Source: GCA-2746795 sp964643965
Lineage (GTDB): Bacteria > Chloroflexota > Anaerolineae > Promineifilales > Promineifilaceae
NCBI GenBank assembly: GCA_964643965.1
Contig: CAZXVH010000019.1
Span: 1 to 58,632, forward strand
DNA length: 58,632 nt
Reading direction: 5' to 3'
In this document: piece by piece, positions 41,562-48,763 of the stretch
How the letters are laid out: each line of letters begins with the position of its first letter
How positions within the stretch are numbered: the first letter of the stretch is position 1
Made by a program: the position numbers and the translations under genes
Notes under the pieces: generated by a model
What the model was told of the DNA's origin: nothing
What the model saw: the letters and a program-made list of their open reading frames with translations, nothing else
Databases searched by the model: none

Positions 41562-42347
41562 ATGACCACAACAACAGACACTGTAGAAAACAAAAGACGC
41601 GCCCAAACCAACGAAGAAGTCATTGTCTGCCGGGATGTGCAAAAATGGTATGGTGATTTTCATGCGCTGCGCGGCATTAGCCTGACGGTGACAAGAGGAG
41701 AGGTCATTGTCATTTTGGGTCCGTCTGGTTCTGGCAAATCCACCTTTATCCGCTGCCTCAACCGCCTGGAAGAACATCAGGAAGGCGATATTATCGTGGC
41801 TGGCACCACCCTCAACTACGATGTGCGCCATATCGCCGAAATCCGCCGCGAAGTGGGCATGGTCTTCCAGCAGTTCAACTTGTTCCCTCACCTGACGGTG
41901 CTGGAAAATGTGACCTTGGCGCCCATCCATGTGCGCAAATGGTCGCGGGACAAGGCCGACGAGCGAGCCATGCATTGGCTTACGCGGGTGGGCATTCCCG
42001 AACAGGCGGGTAAATACCCGGGGCAGCTTTCCGGCGGGCAGCAGCAGCGGGTCGCCATTGCCCGCACCCTGACGATGGAGCCGGACATCTTGCTGTTTGA
42101 TGAACCGACTTCGGCGCTGGACCCGGAAATGATTAAGGAGGTATTGGATGTGATGCGCGATCTGGCGCTGGAAGGCTACACCATTTTGGCGGTGACGCAT
42201 GAGATGGGTTTTGCCCGCACGGTGGCGGATCGCATCATTTTCATGGATGATGGCCTGATCGTGGAGGAAAATACGCCAGAGGATTTCTTCACCAACCCCA
42301 AGAATGACCGCACGAAATTGTTCTTGAATCAAATTTTGCACCATTAA
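41562..42347 (+). CDS. aapP: Amino acid ABC transporter ATP-binding protein (AapP-like)
   Basis: The 261-residue ATPase drives the importer. Walker A is LGPSGSGKSTFIRCLN (about residues 49-64), the Q loop is MVFQQFNLFPHLTVLENV, the ABC signature QLSGGQQQRVAIARTL (about 156), Walker B ILLFDEPTSALDPEMI and the H loop AVTHEMGFA. It is closest in pattern to GlnQ/AapP. It begins three bases after the aapM stop. Its stop codon lies at the edge of a large nested palindrome (42344-42451). Confidence 0.95.
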   Translation: MTTTTDTVENKRRAQTNEEVIVCRDVQKWYGDFHALRGISLTVTRGEVIVILGPSGSGKSTFIRCLNRLEEHQEGDIIVAGTTLNYDVRHIAEIRREVGMVFQQFNLFPHLTVLENVTLAPIHVRKWSRDKADERAMHWLTRVGIPEQAGKYPGQLSGGQQQRVAIARTLTMEPDILLFDEPTSALDPEMIKEVLDVMRDLALEGYTILAVTHEMGFARTVADRIIFMDDGLIVEENTPEDFFTNPKNDRTKLFLNQILHH

Positions 42348-42451
42348 GCAAGCGTTTGTAATCAACTTGGCGAGTTGGTTTGTCGTAACGGCTTCAGCGC
42401 TCTGAACGGCCGAAGCCGTTACTAAGAACTTATTTACGAACGCTTGCTTAA
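42344..42451. repeat. Nested palindromic element after aapP
   Basis: Outer arms of 18 bases (42344-42361 and 42434-42451, one mismatch) enclose inner arms of 11 bases, GTAACGGCTTC (42385-42395) and GAAGCCGTTAC (42412-42422). The outer end shares AAGCGTTCGTAAATA with 9531-9545 near the calcium pump gene. The left arm covers the aapP stop codon. It has the form of a small non-coding mobile element or terminator. Confidence 0.7.
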
Positions 42452-42548
42452 TAACATTGACACCCTCTCATGACCTCTGTATCATTTTCCCATGAATCCA
42501 TTTGACCGTATCATATTATTTTCTCTCTTCATTCCCGGCTAAACTCAG

Positions 42549-44141
42549 ATGAAAACTATTATTTTTAGCAGCGTGGCGCTGCTCCTCCTCGGCTGCCAGT
42601 TGACTAGCGTGGCGCTGAATGCTGGCGGCAGCCAGGCGAATGTGGATCGCCATGACGCCATTGTGCTGGTAGGCAGCCAGCCGCAAACGTTGGACCCGGC
42701 GCTGACGCGCAGCGGCCCAGACAGCCCGTTGGGGCATGTGTTTAGCGGACTGGTGGCGCTGGACACCCAGTTGCAGGTGCAGCCAGAACTGGCCGCCGGC
42801 TGGACGGTTAGCGAAGATGGCCTGGTTTATACTTTTTATTTGCGGCAAGATGCGCTGTTTCATAACGGCCGTCCTGTCACCGCCCAAGATGTCATTTACT
42901 CCTGGGAACGGGCGGCCGATCCCACCACCGGCTCGGACACCGCCCAAACCTACCTGGGCGACATTACCGGGGTGACGGCCAAATTAGAGGGCACGGCCGG
43001 GCAGATCAGCGGTTTACGCGCCCTTGATGAGCATACCCTGGAAGTGCGCCTGACGGCGCCTGTCGTTTACTTTTTGGCGAAGCTGGCCTATCCGGCGGCG
43101 TATGTGGTGGACGCTGAGAACGTGACCCAACCGGATTGGCAGCATCAACCCAACGGAACCGGCCCCTTCCGCCTGGCGCAGTGGGTCGATGACGAGATCA
43201 TCCGGTTAACCCGTTTTGAGCAATATGTGCTGGAACCGGCCAAAGTGAGCCAGGTGGTTTACCAGCTTGGCCCGGTTTTACCGCTGAGCCAATATGAGCA
43301 GGATGAAATTGACCTGCTGGGCGTAGGCGGGAGCACGTTAGAAAAAGCCCGCGACCCCAACAATCCTTTCAACCAGGAATTACGCACCACGGTGTCGATG
43401 TGTACCTCGGTGATCGGCCTCAACAACCGGCTGGCCCCGTTTGACGATGTGCGGGTGCGCCAGGCGTTTAACTATGCCCTGGACAAAGAGCTGCTTATTG
43501 AAACATTCGCCGAGGGCAACGGGCTGGTCGCGCAGGGGCCGCTGCCGCCAGGGATGCCCGGTTATGGGTTGAGCGGCGTGAGCGGCTACCCGTATGATCC
43601 GGCGCGGGCGCGGACGCTGTTGGCGGAGGCAGGTTACGCTGACATGAGTACGTTTCCCACCTTGACTTATTCGGTGGCGGGCTATGGCGATGTGGGGGCG
43701 TATGCAACGGCCGTTATCACCCTCTGGCAAGAAAATCTGGGCGTCACTATTGAGCCGGTGATGCTCGATCCCTTTGTCTATTTGGATGAACTGTACCGCG
43801 GCAATATGGGCCATATTTACAGCAGCGGTTGGTGCGCCGACTATCCCGATCCGCAAAATTTTCTGGATGTACTGTACCACAGCGGTTCGCGCCAAAACAT
43901 CGGTGGTTTCAGCGACCCCGCCCTGGACGCCCTGCTGGAAGCGGCTCGCATTGAACCAGAGGTTGAGCGTCGTTTGCAGCTTTACGCCGAAGCGGAACGC
44001 CTGGTGGTTGAGGCGGCGCCGGTGGTATTTACCGGTCATGGCTTAACGGCCGTTCTCGTCAAGCCCCGTGTGGAAAATTATGTGCTTACTCCCCTGGGTG
44101 TGCGCCAGTGGCAGCATGTGTCAGTGAACAATGAACAGTAA
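42549..44141 (+). CDS. Peptide ABC transporter substrate-binding lipoprotein (OppA-like)
   Basis: This 530-residue lipoprotein belongs to the SBP_bac_5 family, which binds oligopeptides or nickel-type ligands outside the membrane. The signal peptide has the lipobox LLLGC (about residue 12-16). The domain shows LVGSQPQTLDPALTRSGPDS (about 41-60), PELAAGWTVSEDGLVYTFYL (about 80-99), HNGRPVTAQDVIYSWERAAD (about 104-123) and later FDDVRVRQAFNYALDKELLI (about 299-318). No permease or ATPase for peptide uptake is adjacent. The last codons and stop (VNNEQ) lie in a 7-base array. Regulation is not evident. Confidence 0.9.
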   Translation: MKTIIFSSVALLLLGCQLTSVALNAGGSQANVDRHDAIVLVGSQPQTLDPALTRSGPDSPLGHVFSGLVALDTQLQVQPELAAGWTVSEDGLVYTFYLRQDALFHNGRPVTAQDVIYSWERAADPTTGSDTAQTYLGDITGVTAKLEGTAGQISGLRALDEHTLEVRLTAPVVYFLAKLAYPAAYVVDAENVTQPDWQHQPNGTGPFRLAQWVDDEIIRLTRFEQYVLEPAKVSQVVYQLGPVLPLSQYEQDEIDLLGVGGSTLEKARDPNNPFNQELRTTVSMCTSVIGLNNRLAPFDDVRVRQAFNYALDKELLIETFAEGNGLVAQGPLPPGMPGYGLSGVSGYPYDPARARTLLAEAGYADMSTFPTLTYSVAGYGDVGAYATAVITLWQENLGVTIEPVMLDPFVYLDELYRGNMGHIYSSGWCADYPDPQNFLDVLYHSGSRQNIGGFSDPALDALLEAARIEPEVERRLQLYAEAERLVVEAAPVVFTGHGLTAVLVKPRVENYVLTPLGVRQWQHVSVNNEQ

Positions 44142-44160
44142 ACAGTGAACAGTGTACAGT
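44133..44160. repeat. Heptanucleotide array at the oppA-like 3' end
   Basis: Four heptamers (GAACAGT, AAACAGT, GAACAGT, GTACAGT) follow in order. The first supplies the final codons and, with the next bases, the TAA stop of the binding protein gene. The array is the reverse complement type of those at 62-82 and 1369-1447. Confidence 0.85.
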
Positions 44161-44165
44161 ATGCA

Positions 44166-44183
44166 GGTCAGTGATCACTGACC
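44166..44183. promoter_or_regulatory. Perfect 18-bp palindrome
   Basis: GGTCAGTGATCACTGACC is a perfect inverted repeat with no loop, 26 bases before the tauE-like start. It could be an operator or a folded stop after the oppA-like gene. Confidence 0.5.
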
Positions 44184-44208
44184 ACTATCTTCAAAACAGG
44201 CGGCAGTA

Positions 44209-44946
44209 ATGGATGCATCCTTCATCCTTCACCCCTCATCCTTCCTCGTCTTTCTCATCGTGTTTGCCGCAATTTTTACGCAGACTGTTACCGGCTTTGG
44301 TCTGGCGTTGGTGTCGATGCCGCTGCTGGCGCTGGTGCTGCCCATCCAGGTGGCGGCGCCGCTGGTGGCTTTGTTTGGCCTGGTGGCGGAACTGCTGCTG
44401 CTGCTGCGCTATCGGACGGCGCTAAATGTGCGGGCGGTGGCCGTGTTGATTGGGGCCTCGGTGGTGGGTATTCCGGTGGGCGTCTATGTCTTGGGCGAGA
44501 TGGATGAAGGGGTGGTAACGGCCGTTCTCGGTGTCATCGTAGCGGCTTATGCTTTATATGCCTTGTTAGGGCTGCGGCTGCCGGCGCTCTCCGGCCGTTG
44601 GTGGGCCTTGTTATTTGGCTTTGTCGCCGGCATTTTGGGCGGGGCTTACAATACCAGCGGCCCACCGGTGATCATTTACGGCAGCTGCCGCCGCTGGCCG
44701 CCTCTTGAATTTAAGAGTAATTTGCAAGGCTTTTTTCTGGTGATCAGCCTGGTGGTCGTCGTCACCCATTTTTTCAGCGGCAATATAACGGCCGTTGTGT
44801 GGTACAATTTTTTTATCGCCGTCCCCGCGCTGCTGCTGGCCCTGTTCGCCGGATTTAGCCTCGACACCTATATCGACGCCCAACGCTTCCGCCGCATTGT
44901 CTTGCTGTTCTTGGTACTCTTAGGGTTCAGTTTGATACTTCTTTAA
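44209..44946 (+). CDS. TauE/SafE-family membrane permease
   Basis: The 245-residue protein is a sulfite-exporter-type permease with about seven to eight hydrophobic segments. Family motifs include TQTVTGFGLALVSMPLLALV (about residues 25-44) and GFVAGILGGAYNTSGPPVII (about 138-157). These permeases move sulfonates, sulfite or related organic anions; the substrate is not known. The ATG used lies just before a four-unit heptamer array (44217-44244) that encodes the first residues SFILHPSSFLV, so the annotated N-terminus is repeat-derived; the true start may be internal. Confidence 0.85.
   Translation: MDASFILHPSSFLVFLIVFAAIFTQTVTGFGLALVSMPLLALVLPIQVAAPLVALFGLVAELLLLLRYRTALNVRAVAVLIGASVVGIPVGVYVLGEMDEGVVTAVLGVIVAAYALYALLGLRLPALSGRWWALLFGFVAGILGGAYNTSGPPVIIYGSCRRWPPLEFKSNLQGFFLVISLVVVVTHFFSGNITAVVWYNFFIAVPALLLALFAGFSLDTYIDAQRFRRIVLLFLVLLGFSLILL
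44217..44244. repeat. Heptanucleotide array encoding the tauE-like N-terminus
   Basis: Heptamers ATCCTTC, ATCCTTC, ACCCCTC, ATCCTTC follow one another directly after the start codon region and are read as SFILHPSSF. Confidence 0.8.
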
Positions 44947-44965
44947 AATTTAATATGAAGGTAAA

Positions 44966-45045
44966 AAGGGGCAGAAGAACCAAGAATAAAGAAACCTCTT
45001 TGTTCCTTTGTTTCCTGGTCTCTTTGTATTAAAAACACCAAAATC
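44966..45045. repeat. AAAG-rich complementary repeat upstream of the hydrolase
   Basis: A purine-rich stretch (AGAAGAACCAAGAATAAAGAAAC) is followed by its pyrimidine-rich counterpart (CTCTTTGTTCC, TTTGTTTCCTGG, TCTCTTTGTATT). It resembles the leader at 19930-20030 and the array at 55551-55640. Confidence 0.5.
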
Positions 45046-45082
45046 ATATACGTATCTATCATCTTTTGTGGAGCCTGAAATT

Positions 45083-45853
45083 ATGTTACGTTTGATCAAT
45101 AAATTCGTATACCGGCCTGAAGCCACCTTCTCTGACCCGGCGTTTACGCCTGCCGATATAGGGTTGGCCTATGAGGATGTTGCCATCCAAACTGGCGACA
45201 AGCTGATCTTGTCTGCCTGGTATTTGCCCGCCGCTGCGCCGCGTTATTTGCTGATGTACTGTCATGGCAATGCTGGCGACATCCGGGATTGGAGCCACGC
45301 CATGCCCCCTTTTTTGCAGATGGGATGCAGTGTGCTGCTGTTCGATTATCGCGGTTATGGGCAGAGCCAGGGCAAACCGTCGGAAGCGGGCTTGTACCTG
45401 GATGGCGAAGCGGTGTGGCAGTGGGTGGCGGCTAAAGCAGAAGAGGTGGGGGTAACGGCCGTTCTCCTGGGCAAATCATTGGGCAGCGCCATCGCCATCC
45501 ATGTGGCTGCGCAGACCCCGCCGCCGGCGCTCATCCTGGACAGCGCCTTCACCTCCATGCGTAAAATCGTCCTGAAAACCACGCCCTGGCTGCCAGACGA
45601 CATGGTTCCTGAATTATACGAATCGCTCAACTTCGTACCGCAAATCAGCAGCCCTACCCTCCTCTTGCATGGTCGCAGCGATATGCTCGTGCCCCTGGCG
45701 CATGGCGAGCAGATCTACGCGGCCCTGACCGCGCCGAAAATCCTGCATATCATCGACGGCGCAGACCACAACAATCTGACCGAATTTCCTGAATATTACA
45801 CGACCATTCAGAAGTTTTTAGAAGACAAAGAGAAGGGAGCAAACAAAGAGTGA
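45083..45853 (+). CDS. Alpha/beta hydrolase
   Basis: The 256-residue protein has the alpha/beta hydrolase fold of the BEM46/YfhR group. The segment LMYCHGNAGDIRDW (about residues 56-69) gives the oxyanion region, then LLFDYRGYGQSQGKPSEAG. The nucleophile serine is in LLGKSLGSAIAIHVA (about 130), the acid in LLHGRSDMLVPLAHGEQ (about 199), and the histidine in DGADHNNLTEFPEYY. It may be an esterase, but the substrate is unknown. The start at 45083 has GTGGAG upstream; an upstream extension is not conserved. It converges with the AbiE module. Confidence 0.88.
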   Translation: MLRLINKFVYRPEATFSDPAFTPADIGLAYEDVAIQTGDKLILSAWYLPAAAPRYLLMYCHGNAGDIRDWSHAMPPFLQMGCSVLLFDYRGYGQSQGKPSEAGLYLDGEAVWQWVAAKAEEVGVTAVLLGKSLGSAIAIHVAAQTPPPALILDSAFTSMRKIVLKTTPWLPDDMVPELYESLNFVPQISSPTLLLHGRSDMLVPLAHGEQIYAALTAPKILHIIDGADHNNLTEFPEYYTTIQKFLEDKEKGANKE

Positions 45854-45865
45854 GGATAAAAAATG

Positions 45866-45886
45866 GTGCTTGTGTATTTCAAGCAC
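45866..45886. terminator. Short hairpin between the hydrolase and abiEii
   Basis: A 7-bp stem (GTGCTTG with CAAGCAC) with a 7-base loop is followed by TGTTTTGG on the plus strand and preceded by an A-run. It lies between convergent genes and probably ends both transcripts. Confidence 0.5.
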
Positions 45887-45895
45887 TGTTTTGGT

Positions 45896-46774
45896 TTATT
45901 GCCACGCCCAGTAAATTGGATGCCATAGACCGATTTGCATATTGCTCAGTACCGGATTTAGAAATTGTTTCATAGCTATATTGGCTTCTTGAAGTGAGTT
46001 CTGTTCCAGTTGGATATCTTTTGCCATGCGCTGAAACGGCCGTTCCCAAATGGGAGGTGGCACAGGCAGTTGCAACGGCACAGGGTGTGTATGGCGAACC
46101 AGAAAAGTAGCATTTATCGCTTCTCGTAAGCGATTCCCCTCAATTACCCCCATTCCTGCCAACAAAAGAATATCAACGTAATCTTTGACTCGGCTGCTCT
46201 CTCCAGATTGAAAAGTACGTGTAATTGCATGTAACTTCTCGGCGATTTGCTGTGTAATTGGGTAACAAGGGACAGCCGTTGGCTGTAAACCCGCAAACGC
46301 TAATAAAGAAGGCGTTTGCAAATACTCAACTCGATCTATAAGTGGGTCGCCAACCCCAACATCAAGATGAAAACTCTCAAAAAGACGTCCATCAAGGATC
46401 GATTGCAACAGAAAACGGTCACCGCCAAAATCATCTGATGCCAGTTGGCTGGGGCGATTCACTTCAAACGTAAACCAATCTGCGAGATTGGTCACACCAG
46501 CCTCCCGTAATCTGGGATAAATCTCTTGTTGCGAGTCGAGCATCAATAAATCAATATCTTTGGTCGTTCTGGCACGATTGCCTAAGCGTAATTGGATAGC
46601 CAATCCCCCTTTAATGACCCATTCATCAGGTTGTTGCTGAATTAAGCGGGCTAGAAAACGGTCAAACGCAATCATTTTGCGCAGCCGCGTTAAAGGCATA
46701 CCAGATTGGAGACTTTGAACCCGTAGGCGATCTTCCAAAGCGCGACGAAAACCAGACCCGCTATTGTATTTCAT
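45896..46774 (-). CDS. abiEii: AbiEii-family nucleotidyltransferase toxin
   Basis: The 292-residue protein is the toxin of a type IV toxin-antitoxin and abortive infection module. The nucleotidyltransferase motif is in WVIKGGLAIQLRLGNRARTT (about residues 52-71) followed by KDIDLLML, giving the GG...DxD pattern. A later SSRVKDYVDILLL segment (about 201-213) is also typical of the family. AbiEii-like enzymes modify nucleotides or tRNA and cause growth arrest. Its start overlaps the antitoxin gene by four bases (ATGA). The promoter and operator lie upstream of abiEi. Confidence 0.9.
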   Translation of the reverse strand: MKYNSGSGFRRALEDRLRVQSLQSGMPLTRLRKMIAFDRFLARLIQQQPDEWVIKGGLAIQLRLGNRARTTKDIDLLMLDSQQEIYPRLREAGVTNLADWFTFEVNRPSQLASDDFGGDRFLLQSILDGRLFESFHLDVGVGDPLIDRVEYLQTPSLLAFAGLQPTAVPCYPITQQIAEKLHAITRTFQSGESSRVKDYVDILLLAGMGVIEGNRLREAINATFLVRHTHPVPLQLPVPPPIWERPFQRMAKDIQLEQNSLQEANIAMKQFLNPVLSNMQIGLWHPIYWAWQ

Positions 46775-47361
46775 GATAAGAGAGTTCCTGCCAGCGTGTC
46801 GTATATGATCGTCTGAACACGCCCTCCCTGATAATCTGCCTGCATTATCAGTTCTTCAGGTGTGGTTAAACCTCGATAAAGCCCTTCTTGAATGGACTGA
46901 ATGATGTGCTGTTGATCTAAGCCGTAAACAGCGACATCTGCAATGGTACGAGCCACAGTTGTAACGGGTAAACCCTGTCGGGTTGTAATCTCTTCGGGTC
47001 TTAGTTGATTCGTATGGAGACGCAGGCCAGGCCGCCGCCTTGACCCACTTCGCGGTATAATGACGTGGATTTCCTGGGGCAGCACATCAGAGAGATTGTA
47101 AAGTGATAAAGCACTTTCATGAGAAATAACTGAGTGCGGCCCTGTTCTTAGCCAGGCTACAAAAAGGTCTTCATAAGGAGAACTTGGGAAATTGGCTAAA
47201 CGATACACCCCACGATATAGGCGTAAAAATCGGCCGTGTTTCACATTATCTGAAAGCCGTTCCCAAGAAAATCCATGCTTTCTTGCTTGTGCAGCCGTAA
47301 AATATCCAGCTTGGCGTTCAGCGGTATCGTAAAGGCGATTGTAATCAGGGTTCGTGTTCAT
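46771..47361 (-). CDS. abiEi: AbiEi-family antitoxin/repressor
   Basis: This 196-residue protein is the antitoxin partner. The N-terminal winged-helix part is AGYFTAAQARKHGFSWERLS (about residues 18-37), followed by GRFLRLYRGVYRLANFP. The central segment VISHESALSLYNLSDVLP and the later RQGLPVTTVARTIADVAVYG (about 128-147) are AbiEi_4 features. Such proteins repress the operon by binding inverted repeats near the promoter; a matching 8-bp inverted repeat is present at 47362-47400 with a promoter beside it. The start is ATG with only a distant AAGG. Confidence 0.9.
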   Translation of the reverse strand: MNTNPDYNRLYDTAERQAGYFTAAQARKHGFSWERLSDNVKHGRFLRLYRGVYRLANFPSSPYEDLFVAWLRTGPHSVISHESALSLYNLSDVLPQEIHVIIPRSGSRRRPGLRLHTNQLRPEEITTRQGLPVTTVARTIADVAVYGLDQQHIIQSIQEGLYRGLTTPEELIMQADYQGGRVQTIIYDTLAGTLLS

Positions 47362-47429
47362 GTGTGTAAAACCTTAGGTAAAATCGAAGGAATTACACAC
47401 ATGATACAATAAGGGTTTGCTTTTGTCCA
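47362..47429 (-). promoter_or_regulatory. abiE promoter and inverted-repeat operator
   Basis: On the minus strand, TGGACA (47424-47429) and TATCAT (47401-47406) are separated by exactly 17 bases. Directly downstream, GTGTGTAA (47362-47369) and TTACACAC (47393-47400) form a perfect inverted repeat whose inner parts CCTT and AAGG are also symmetrical. This is the expected place for AbiEi autorepression. Confidence 0.7.
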
Positions 47430-47537
47430 GCAAAAACTTCCAAAACAAAAATCCTTTTTACTGCCAAAGTAGATGTCCAGATGATTTTCGAGATAAAATA
47501 AAGCGCTTATGAACTTAGCAAGTAGAGGAAAATTCAA

Positions 47538-48701
47538 TTGAAAACTCATTTTCTGTTAGATCCCGAGGTGGTTTTTCTGAATCATGGCTCGTTTGGCGCT
47601 ACGCCGCGCCCCGTTTTTGATGTTTACCAGCAGTGGCAGCGCCGCCTGGAAGCGCAGCCGGTGCAGTTTCTGATTGAGGAGCTGCCTGCGCTTTTTGCGG
47701 CGTCGCGAGAGGCGTTGGCCGTTTATTTGCATACCGAGGCGCAAAATGTGGTCTATGTGCCCAACGCCACCTTTGGCGTCAATGTCATCGCCCGGTCGCT
47801 CACATTGCAGCCCGGCGATGAGATTCTCTCCAGCGACCACGAGTATGGCGCCTGTGACAATGCCTGGAACTATATCTGCCGCCAAACGGGGGCAGCTTAC
47901 CGCAAACAACCAATTCCGCTGCCAGTAACGGCCGTTGCCGACATGATCGAGCAGTTCTGGCAAGGAGTGACGCCGCGCACCAAAATGATCTTCCTCAGCC
48001 ACATCACTTCGCCCACCGCTTTGCGCTTACCAGTCGAAGCGATTTGCGCCCGCGCCCGAGAGGCCGGTATCCTGACGCTGATCGATGGGGCCCACGCGCC
48101 GGGCCAGTTAGACCTGGATTTGCCGGCCATCGGCGCTGACTTTTACACCGGCAACTGCCATAAATGGCTGCTCAGTCCCAAAGGGGCGGCGTTCTTATAT
48201 GCCCGGCCGGAGCGCCAGTCGTTGGTGGAGCCACTGGTGGTGGGCTGGGGTTGGGGCGAAGGGCGCACCTTCACCTACGGCTCTGATTTTATCGACTACC
48301 AGCAGTGGTTGGGCACCCATGATCCGTCGGCGGCGCTGGCTGTGCCCGCTGCCCTCCAGTTTATGGCAGAACATAACTGGCCGGCGGTGCGCCAGCGCTG
48401 CCATGAATTGGCGGCAGAGGCGCTGCAGCAGGTGGGGGCGCTCACCGGTTTGCCACCGCTTTACCCGTCTAACCAGGATTACTTTGTGCAAATGGGGGCT
48501 GCGGCGCTGCCGCCGGTGGATGATCTGCTGTTGAAGCGGCGTTTGTTGGCGGAGTTTGGGGTGGAGATACCGATTGTGGCCTGGAACGGCCGTTTCTTCA
48601 TCCGTATTTCTATCCAGGGGTACAACACAGAGGCAGATGTGGCCGTACTGCTGGCGGCGCTGACAAAGCTGCTGCCAATGGTGAAAACATCCACAGATTA
48701 A
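47538..48701 (+). CDS. Class V aminotransferase (isopenicillin-N epimerase-like)
   Basis: This 387-residue PLP enzyme belongs to the aminotransferase V/cysteine desulfurase fold. The N-terminus FLNHGSFGATPRPVFDVYQQ matches epimerase-like members. The PLP lysine lies in DFYTGNCHKWLLSPKGAAFL (about residues 197-216, lysine 205), preceded by LIDGAHAPGQLDLDL with the cofactor aspartate. The reaction is unknown; family members are epimerases or desulfurases of amino acids. The TTG start has AGAGGA eight bases upstream. Its last residues and stop fall in a palindrome (48689-48757). Confidence 0.88.
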   Translation: MKTHFLLDPEVVFLNHGSFGATPRPVFDVYQQWQRRLEAQPVQFLIEELPALFAASREALAVYLHTEAQNVVYVPNATFGVNVIARSLTLQPGDEILSSDHEYGACDNAWNYICRQTGAAYRKQPIPLPVTAVADMIEQFWQGVTPRTKMIFLSHITSPTALRLPVEAICARAREAGILTLIDGAHAPGQLDLDLPAIGADFYTGNCHKWLLSPKGAAFLYARPERQSLVEPLVVGWGWGEGRTFTYGSDFIDYQQWLGTHDPSAALAVPAALQFMAEHNWPAVRQRCHELAAEALQQVGALTGLPPLYPSNQDYFVQMGAAALPPVDDLLLKRRLLAEFGVEIPIVAWNGRFFIRISIQGYNTEADVAVLLAALTKLLPMVKTSTD

Positions 48702-48757
48702 CGCAGATTCTACAGATTTTTCAGGCTTAATCTGCGTATTATGTGTAATCTGTGGAT
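48689..48757. terminator. Nested palindrome between the aminotransferase and dnaE
   Basis: ATCCACAGATTA (48689-48700) pairs with TAATCTGTGGAT (48746-48757), and inside this GCAGATT pairs with AATCTGC (48703-48709 and 48729-48735). It lies between convergent genes and covers the aminotransferase stop codon. This type of palindrome (ending GTGGAT) is dispersed in many genomes. Confidence 0.7.
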
Positions 48758-48763
48758 AAAATA

